Shown here: positions 30,893 through 36,067 of the stretch, one piece after another
Layout: every line of letters starts with the position of its first letter
Position numbering within the stretch: position 1 is the stretch's first letter
NCBI GenBank assembly: GCA_021780115.1
Contig: JAJXZI010000198.1
Coordinates: 1 to 36,067 of the forward strand
Direction of reading: 5' to 3'
Source: a bacterium
GTDB lineage: Bacteria > Verrucomicrobiota > Verrucomicrobiia > Limisphaerales > JAJXZI01
Length of the DNA: 36,067 nucleotides
Notes under the pieces: generated by a model
The model's input: the letters and a program-made list of their open reading frames with translations, nothing else
Database searches by the model: none
What the model was told of the DNA's origin: nothing
Made by a program: the position numbers and the translations under genes

Positions 30893-31498
30893 ATGATCAC
30901 CTTCCTCCACGGCCGGCTCGTAGAAACGCTGCCCACGCAGGCGACGGTGGACGTCAATGGCGTCGGTTACGAGGTGCTGATCCCGCTCTCGTCGTACGAC
31001 AAGCTGCCGCCGCCCGGCGGCGAGGTGCGGCTGTTGACGCACCTGTCCATCCGCGAAGACGCCCATGTGCTCTACGGTTTCACCACGGCCGCCGAGCGCG
31101 ATTTGTTCCGGCTGCTCATCCACACCGTCAGCGGCATCGGGCCCAAGATCGCGCTGAACATCCTGAGCGGCATGAACGCGACGGCGTTCCGCGGCGCGGT
31201 GGCCCAAGGCGACGTGAAGGCGCTGTCGCAGATTTCCGGGGTCGGCAAGAAAACGGCGGAGCGTATTGTCGTGGAGTTGAAGGACAAGATCGGCGCGGTG
31301 GGCGCCTGGGAAGCGGCAAGCGCCCAGCGCGCGCTGTCGCCGGAAGACCAGAAGGTGAACGACGCGGTGCTCGCCCTCATTGCGCTGGGCTTCAAACAAG
31401 TCGAGGCGCACGACGCGGTGCGCCGGGCGCTGGCGGTGCTGGGCGCCGAGGCGACGGTCGAGGACCTGGTGCGGGCGTGCCTGAAGCCGGGAGCGTGA
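30893..31498 (+). CDS. ruvA: Holliday junction DNA helicase subunit RuvA
   Basis: Tetrameric four-way-junction-binding protein that recruits the RuvB motor; 201 residues, normal length. Domain I (OB fold) begins MITFLHGRLVETLPTQATVD and has VNGVGYEVLIPLSSY. The helix-hairpin-helix pair is in FRLLIHTVSGIGPKIALNIL and LSQISGVGKKTAERIVVELK. Domain III is the C-terminal DAVLALIALGFKQVEAHDAV. The acidic pin between the two strands is replaced by the common REDAHVLYGF region. It follows ruvC closely and its TGA shares one base with the ATG of the acyltransferase, so ruvC-ruvA-acyltransferase is an operon. Confidence 0.96.
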   Translation: MITFLHGRLVETLPTQATVDVNGVGYEVLIPLSSYDKLPPPGGEVRLLTHLSIREDAHVLYGFTTAAERDLFRLLIHTVSGIGPKIALNILSGMNATAFRGAVAQGDVKALSQISGVGKKTAERIVVELKDKIGAVGAWEAASAQRALSPEDQKVNDAVLALIALGFKQVEAHDAVRRALAVLGAEATVEDLVRACLKPGA

Positions 31499-32211
31499 TG
31501 GCGGAAGTGAATTCAGACCGGCCGCGGCCGCGCCGCGTCGCCACGGGCGTGGTGGTGCCGCACGCGCCGACGTTTCGGCAACGGGTGGCGGCGCGGCTGA
31601 TTTATCGCGTGGTCCGCGGCGTCGCCGCGACCCTGCGCTATCGGCTCGACGACCGCTCCGATTTCTTCGGCCGGCAGCCGCCCACGCCGGTGATCTACGC
31701 CACCTGGCACAACCGGCTGGCCCTGTCGCTGATCGCCTACTACCGCTTCGGGCATCCGCGCAATCCCACCGCGGGCCTGGCGGGCATGGTGAGCGCGAGC
31801 CGGGACGGCGGCCTGCTCGCCGCCATTCTGGAATGTTTTCACGTCCAGCCGGTGCGCGGTTCGACCAGCCGGCGCGGACGCCAGGCGCTGCTCGAACTGA
31901 CGACCTGGGCCGAGCGCGGTTACGACCTGGCGATCACGCCGGACGGACCACGCGGCCCGCGCTACGTGGTGCAGGACGGCGTGACGTCGCTGGCGCAAGT
32001 CACCGGCCTGCCCATCCTGCCGTTTTCGTACCGGCTGGGCTGGAGAATCCGGCTCAAGACCTGGGACGGCTTCCAGATTCCGCTGCCGTTTTCGCGGTGC
32101 GAAATGCGGGTGGGGAAGCCGATCCGCGTGCCGCGCGACGCGTCGGACGAGCAGCGCGAGGGTCTGCGGCAGCACTTGGAACAGGTGCTTCGGTCCCTCT
32201 CCCCGGACTGA
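31498..32211 (+). CDS. DUF374 lysophospholipid acyltransferase family protein
   Basis: This protein of 237 residues belongs to the DUF374/LPLAT family, predicted membrane-associated acyltransferases. The acyltransferase motifs are present in the variant form of this family: TWHNRLALSLIAYY (HN in place of HX4D), ASRDGGLLAAILECF, PVRGSTSRRGRQALLELT, and AITPDGPRGPRYVVQDGV (the PDGPRGP motif). A hydrophobic GLPILPFSYRLGWRIRLK segment follows. The ATG overlaps the ruvA stop by one base (TGATG); a longer start 21 bp upstream is inside ruvA and not preferred. The acceptor is not known; lipid A-like or lysophospholipid acylation is the family guess. The mlaD gene converges 39 bp downstream. Confidence 0.88.
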   Translation: MAEVNSDRPRPRRVATGVVVPHAPTFRQRVAARLIYRVVRGVAATLRYRLDDRSDFFGRQPPTPVIYATWHNRLALSLIAYYRFGHPRNPTAGLAGMVSASRDGGLLAAILECFHVQPVRGSTSRRGRQALLELTTWAERGYDLAITPDGPRGPRYVVQDGVTSLAQVTGLPILPFSYRLGWRIRLKTWDGFQIPLPFSRCEMRVGKPIRVPRDASDEQREGLRQHLEQVLRSLSPD

Positions 32212-32250
32212 AGCCGGGGCGCGCGGCTCTTGGCCCGCCGCCCATCGGTT

Positions 32251-33561
32251 TCATCGTTCCGACGAATCCTTGGGCGAGCGGAGGATTTGCGGGGGCGCAT
32301 CCGGCCGGGCCGCGGGCGTGGTCTTGAACGCGGAGCGAAACAGCCAGTGGCGCTTCAGGCCCTGGATGAACTCGTCGGCGTGGACGATGGCGTCGGAGAT
32401 CGCCGTGAGCACGTTCGTGTTGGCTTGGACCTGGGTGTTCAAGTTGCTGGTGATGCCGGCGAGGTTCTCCAACGAGCGGTTCAGGTTTTCCACGAGGCCC
32501 GTGAGGTTGGTGTCGGTGTGGCCGAGGGCGGTGTTCGCGGTGGCGAGGACGCGGCTGGCGTTGGTCAGGGTGGTTTCGAGGGTGGCCGGCAGGTTCGTCG
32601 GCAGGAGCCACTGGCCCAACGCGCCGGGACCGCGCAGTTCCGAGGTGAGGGCGGCGAGGTTCGCGGCGGCCGGTTGCGCGTGCAAGGCGACGACGTTGAG
32701 GTTGGAGGTCAGGACTGCCGTGTTGGTGAGGACGTGGACGATTTGGTTGGTGAGTTCAAAAAACCCCGGCAAGGCGGCGTTCACTTCGGCCACGATCTTG
32801 TCCAGTTGCTCGCTGACGGCGGGCGTTTCCTCCGCCACCAGCCAGTACAGGTTGGTCCGGGCATAGAAGTCGTAGCCGTGCAACTTGCGCTGCGGATCGC
32901 CGACCCAGACGCCGGTGATGGACTTTCTCTGCGTGCGGGTGTCCAAGACCCGAAGTTCCGTCCGGCCCAGGCTCGCCAGCACGTCCAGATTCGTCGGGGA
33001 GAGCGGTTTCAAGGCGGGCACCAGGACGCGGGTCTCCGTGGGATCGAAGATTTCTTCGGCGGTCCGCCACTGGTCCAAATCGGGCAGGCGGCGGGCTTCG
33101 CCGAGGGAAACAATCCGCAGCGGATTGAAGGTATAAATCGGGTAGCCCTTGGTGCCCTTGGTCACTTCCAGGGCGCGCTGGCCGAGCAGGTCGGCGGAGG
33201 TCACTCGGGCCACCGAGCCGACGCTCCAAAGATAACCGTAGAAAGGCTCCTTGATGTCGAATTCGACGTACACCGGCGAGTACTCCCAATCCGCGCGCAT
33301 CGCCGTGATGCATGTGATGTGCCCCACGTCAAACCCCATCAAATTCACCGGATCCCCCACCTTCAGCCCCGTGGCGCGGTTGAGGTAGGTGGAGTACGGC
33401 GCCCGGACGAGGAACCACCCTTTGCGCTGGGCGGTGTGATAGACGTAGTAGGCAAAGCCGGACACCAGCAGCAGCGTTGCCAGCAGCACAAACCAGCCGA
33501 CCGCCCGCTCCATGCGGCTGAGGCGCGTGCGCAATTGCGGAGTCAGGTCTTGCAGGGCCAT
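32251..33561 (-). CDS. mlaD: MlaD-family (MCE-domain) lipid-transport protein
   Basis: This is the substrate-binding subunit of an MCE-type ABC system that shuttles phospholipids between membranes. It has 436 residues with an N-terminal cytoplasmic piece, one transmembrane helix (AVGWFVLLATLLLVSGFAYY, about 20-39) and an MCE domain (about 45-130: RATGLKVGDPVNLMGFDVGH, VGSVARVTSADLLGQRALEV). A long alpha-helical Asn/Thr/Leu-rich tail follows (LTNQIVHVLTNTAVLTSNLN, NLTGLVENLNRSLENLAGIT), like those forming tunnels in larger MCE proteins. It is the third gene of the mlaE-mlaF-mlaD run; 109 bp separate it from mlaF. The gene name follows the E. coli analogue; orthology in detail is inference. Confidence 0.9.
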   Translation of the reverse strand: MALQDLTPQLRTRLSRMERAVGWFVLLATLLLVSGFAYYVYHTAQRKGWFLVRAPYSTYLNRATGLKVGDPVNLMGFDVGHITCITAMRADWEYSPVYVEFDIKEPFYGYLWSVGSVARVTSADLLGQRALEVTKGTKGYPIYTFNPLRIVSLGEARRLPDLDQWRTAEEIFDPTETRVLVPALKPLSPTNLDVLASLGRTELRVLDTRTQRKSITGVWVGDPQRKLHGYDFYARTNLYWLVAEETPAVSEQLDKIVAEVNAALPGFFELTNQIVHVLTNTAVLTSNLNVVALHAQPAAANLAALTSELRGPGALGQWLLPTNLPATLETTLTNASRVLATANTALGHTDTNLTGLVENLNRSLENLAGITSNLNTQVQANTNVLTAISDAIVHADEFIQGLKRHWLFRSAFKTTPAARPDAPPQILRSPKDSSER

Positions 33562-33670
33562 GAGGGGAAAGCGGGGGAGTGTGGGCGGAGCACAGCCAAC
33601 ACCGATCGCGAGCCTCCGCGCGCCGGCGCCCCGCGCCTGTTTTGCTCTCCGGTTTGGTGCATTGCTGGGT

Positions 33671-34462
33671 TCATGCGCCGGCCAGTTCTGGCGCCAGCAG
33701 TTCCCGCGCGAGCGGATGGCTGGCGCGTTCCACTTCGGTCCAGTTGCCCAAGACGACGAATCGCTTCTTGTCCAGCAGCGCGAAGTGGCACGCCTGGCCC
33801 TTCCAGGATCGCAACCCCTCGGCCGTCACCACCAGCGTCATCGGCCGGCCGCCGAAAAACCGATGGCCGGCCGCCAACTGCCGCAGGAAATCCCGCCACC
33901 AGTGCGCGTGCCACGGATCCAGGCCCGCCAGGGGATCGTCCAGCAGCAGCACCTCCGGTTGCAGCATGAGCGCCCGCGCCAGGCCCGCGCGCTTGCGCCA
34001 GTTGCGGGCGACGGCCCCAGGCGGGGCGTCCGCCCACGGAGCCAGTCCGGTCAGGTCGAGCAGGGCTTGCACTCGTTCGCCGGCCTCGGCGGCCGTCAGA
34101 TTGTGGTGGTAGCGCAGCGGCAACGCGAGGTTCTGTGCGATGGACAGGTGATTCAGCAACTGGCCGCCGTCGAACACCAGGCCGAGCCGCAGGCGCGTCG
34201 CCAACCGCTCGCCCTCAAAAATCGGCATCGGTTCGCCGAACAAGCGATAAGTCCCGTCCACGGGCGCCGCCAAGCCGGCGGTCATCATCAAGAAATCGCT
34301 CTTCCCGGATCCCTGCGGACCGGCCAGCACCCAGTACTCACCCGCGCCGACGGACCAGGTGACCTCCTCAAGGACGACGCGGCCCGGGTTCTTCATGGCG
34401 GCGGCGGAGAGGGCGCGCATCTCGATGACCGGCTCGTTCGTGCGGTCGCAGGCGGCGCTCAT
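33671..34462 (-). CDS. mlaF: MlaF-like ABC ATPase with degenerate catalytic motifs
   Basis: This is the nucleotide-binding subunit of the MCE-type transporter, 263 residues. Walker A is intact (GPQGSGKS, 48-55). The Q-loop position reads LVFDGGQLLNHLS (Asp98 where Gln is expected). The signature LSGG is replaced by VARNWRK (151-157). Walker B is VLLLDD with Asp176 in place of the catalytic Glu. The H-loop reads VVTAEG (Ala214 instead of His). The family fold is nevertheless clear (SIAQNLALPLRYH, GLAPWAD, DPLAGLDPW). Its ATG overlaps the mlaE stop by one base. The frame extends further upstream but only as a shadow of mlaE. ATP binding seems possible; hydrolysis is doubtful, which is inference. 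Confidence 0.88.
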   Translation of the reverse strand: MSAACDRTNEPVIEMRALSAAAMKNPGRVVLEEVTWSVGAGEYWVLAGPQGSGKSDFLMMTAGLAAPVDGTYRLFGEPMPIFEGERLATRLRLGLVFDGGQLLNHLSIAQNLALPLRYHHNLTAAEAGERVQALLDLTGLAPWADAPPGAVARNWRKRAGLARALMLQPEVLLLDDPLAGLDPWHAHWWRDFLRQLAAGHRFFGGRPMTLVVTAEGLRSWKGQACHFALLDKKRFVVLGNWTEVERASHPLARELLAPELAGA

Positions 34463-35322
34463 CAGGCGACGAGGTAGAGGATGATGAAGACGGCGTCGAG
34501 CAGCACGCAGGCAATCAGCGCCTGCGCCACGGCGCGCACCGTGGCGCCGGAGACCTCTTCGAGCCGGAGCGGTTGGGCCAGGCCGTGATAGCAGGTGACG
34601 ATGGCGATGATGAAGCCGAAGCTGACCGTCTTCAATCCGAGCAGCACGAAATCCATCCACCCCAGCGCGCTGGCGAGCTGCCGGAAGTATTCGCCGGGCA
34701 GCAGCGGCACGTCCTGCAGGAACGCCCAGAGATAGCCGCTGAGCAGCGCGCCGACGATGAGATAGACCGTCAGCGAAAAAATCCCCAGCGCCATGCCGAC
34801 GACGCGCGGCACCACCAGATAATGCACCGGGTCGATGGCCAGCGCCTCCAGCGCTTCCACCTCGCCCATCGCCCGGGCGGTGCCCAACTCGACGACGTTC
34901 GCCGTGCCGATGCGCGCCAGCACCACCAGCGCCGTCAGCAGCGGCCCCAGCTCCCGCACCACGACCACGACCATCACCGTGCCGAGGAAGTTGATCGCGC
35001 CGACCCGCGTCAGCCAGGAAACCGTCTGGCCGATGACCAGCAGCCCCAGCGCCGCGGACAAGTACAGGAACATCGGCAACAACCGCACCCCCGCCCGTCC
35101 AATCTCCCGCCGCATCAACGGGCGGACCACCTGCCGCGCGACGCTGAATTTGCTCACGAGCACGCCCAGCGTGATGAGCGCAAACGCGCCCAGCCCCTGG
35201 ACCGTCAGCAGAAAGCGCAGCAGTTTCCGCCCGAGAAAATTCGTGTAGGACGGCGGGAGCGGGGCGCGGAATAGCAGTCGGACCTGTGGGGTATCGAAGG
35301 CGCTGGCCGTTCCGTCTTGCAC
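34462..35322 (-). CDS. mlaE: MlaE-family ABC permease
   Basis: This is the permease of the MCE-type phospholipid transporter, 286 residues with five or six membrane segments. Typical parts are the N-terminal amphipathic GRKLLRFLLTVQGLGAFALI and the membrane helix LLPMFLYLSAALGLLVIGQT. The conserved cytoplasmic coupling region is RELGPLLTALVVLARIGTAN followed by VVELGTARAMGEVEALEALA, the EALEALAIDP signature of MlaE. The C-terminus is GATVRAVAQALIACVLLDAV. The start is GTG (35320-35322). It is the first gene of the operon, which explains an untranslated leader region of about 170 bp shared with the divergent exonuclease gene. The order E-F-D matches other MCE operons. Confidence 0.93.
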   Translation of the reverse strand: MQDGTASAFDTPQVRLLFRAPLPPSYTNFLGRKLLRFLLTVQGLGAFALITLGVLVSKFSVARQVVRPLMRREIGRAGVRLLPMFLYLSAALGLLVIGQTVSWLTRVGAINFLGTVMVVVVVRELGPLLTALVVLARIGTANVVELGTARAMGEVEALEALAIDPVHYLVVPRVVGMALGIFSLTVYLIVGALLSGYLWAFLQDVPLLPGEYFRQLASALGWMDFVLLGLKTVSFGFIIAIVTCYHGLAQPLRLEEVSGATVRAVAQALIACVLLDAVFIILYLVA

Positions 35323-35492
35323 GCCGCCAGCCTAGGCCGCGCGGGGCGCGGGGTCAAAGGGCTTTTGGCCGAGGTCGGCGAACCTCCAAACCGGGGCCCG
35401 GCGTAGCTGCCCGGCTGTTCGGAGTGCGGATCTTATTCAGTTTCGGGTTTCGGGTTTCAGATTGGCCCGGCCTGCCGTAGATTCGCCGCGGC

Positions 35493-36053
35493 GTGAAGAA
35501 CCTCGTCTATTTCGACCTTGAAACGCAGAAGTCCGCCGAGCAAGTCGGCGGCTGGGACCAGATCAGCCGCATGGGCCTGAGCGTGGGCGTGACCTTCAGC
35601 ACGGCGCGGGGCGGCTACGCCATCTACGGCGAGCCGCACGTCCACGAGCTGCTGACGGATCTTCAGCGCGCGGACCTCGTCATCGGCTTCAACATCCTCC
35701 GGTTCGACTACGAGGTACTGCACGGCTACACGCCGTTGGATCTGCGCCAACTGCCCACGCTCGATCTCATGGTGGACCTCCAAAACACGCTGCAGCACCG
35801 GCTCTCGCTCGACGCCATCGCCACCGCCACGTTCGGACTGGAAAAGACGGCGGACGGAATGCAGGCGCTCGACTGGTTCCGCGAAGGCCGGCTGCTGGAC
35901 ATCGCGGAGTACTGCTGTTACGACGTGAAGTTGACCAAGCTGGTCCACGAATACGGCCAGCGCCACCGCCAGCTTCATTACCACAATCGTTTCGGCAAGA
36001 AAATGACGGTGCCGGTGAACTTGCCGGCGGAGGCGACGGATTTACGGGCATGA
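35493..36053 (+). CDS. RNase H-fold 3'-5' exonuclease domain protein
   Basis: This small protein of 186 residues has a DEDD-type exonuclease fold. It opens MKNLVYFDLETQKSAEQVGG with the DxE pair (D8, E10). The second acidic motif is VIGFNILRFDYEVL, and the third is IAEYCCYDVKLTKLVHEYG (YDV..T). It resembles the RNase_H_2/YprB-like domain that in related genomes is found beside or fused to DEAD-box helicases. The start is GTG (35493-35495). The spacer before it contains the tandem phrase tttcgggtttcgggtttcag (35441-35460). The TGA overlaps an ATG of a following frame (ATGA), so a partner gene probably lies beyond the window. Substrate unknown. Confidence 0.8.
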   Translation: MKNLVYFDLETQKSAEQVGGWDQISRMGLSVGVTFSTARGGYAIYGEPHVHELLTDLQRADLVIGFNILRFDYEVLHGYTPLDLRQLPTLDLMVDLQNTLQHRLSLDAIATATFGLEKTADGMQALDWFREGRLLDIAEYCCYDVKLTKLVHEYGQRHRQLHYHNRFGKKMTVPVNLPAEATDLRA

Positions 36054-36067
36054 ACCCGAACCGGTTT
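36050..36067 (+). CDS. First codons of a following gene, cut by window edge
   Basis: An ATG overlapping the exonuclease stop (ATGA) opens the frame M-N-P-N-R-F before the window ends. The 4-bp overlap is the operon style used elsewhere in the window, but six codons cannot identify a product. Confidence 0.35.

Overview
The window is about 36 kb of GC-rich DNA that reads like the chromosome of a verrucomicrobial bacterium (Verrucomicrobiota, Pedosphaera/Limisphaera-like; a planctomycete relative is the main alternative). The reasons are a propeller-type sensor kinase, a fused gamma-alpha 2-oxoacid:ferredoxin oxidoreductase, an OPT-family transporter, a squalene-cyclase-repeat secreted protein, weak Shine-Dalgarno use, and short palindromic repeats lying in frame inside genes. 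This taxonomic call comes from gene content and is inference. I see no rRNA, tRNA, CRISPR array, prophage or intact insertion sequence.

Layout. 1-4861 (minus): a truncated secreted protein, a LuxR-type response regulator and its large hybrid-propeller histidine kinase. 4951-7701 (plus): korA-korB, with a CRP/FNR-like palindrome in the divergent promoter. 7702-13727 (minus): an accessory island made of a single-chain restriction-modification enzyme (Eco57I/type IIG-like), followed by overlapping small genes (DUF4258, DUF2283, an unnamed 86-residue protein, and two DUF6883-DUF4926 pairs). These are separated by four decayed copies of the 3' end of an RM gene and one hairpin-dense element. 13859-17620 (minus): dnaE, carrying two in-frame palindromic insertions. 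17871-23486 (plus): a tightly packed run of hpf, an amidohydrolase, bioF, bioA and an acyltransferase. 23619-28576: a small secreted protein, an OPT transporter (minus), a zinc-type quinone oxidoreductase and a squalene-repeat protein. 28736-32211 (plus): argH, ruvC, ruvA and a DUF374 acyltransferase. 32251-35322 (minus): an mlaE-mlaF-mlaD lipid transport operon whose ATPase is degenerate in several motifs. 35493-36053 (plus): an RNase H-fold exonuclease and the first codons of a next gene.

The most interesting system is the island at 7.9-13.7 kb. The last codons of the RM gene encode a Leu-Val-Glu-Gly tail whose DNA contains GGAGG seven bases before the ATGA that stops the RM gene and starts the next one. 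Copies of just this 3' end recur before later small-gene cassettes with the same stop/start overlap. In one case only about 45 bp survive, exactly the part carrying the ribosome site. The copies differ from each other, so this does not look like recent tandem duplication. I infer a modular locus in which the RM 3' end is both a recombination seam and a portable translation-coupling site for accessory (possibly toxin-antitoxin or anti-phage) cassettes. The rest of the window is mostly housekeeping: carbon/electron metabolism (KorAB), biotin, arginine, recombination, replication and envelope lipid traffic.
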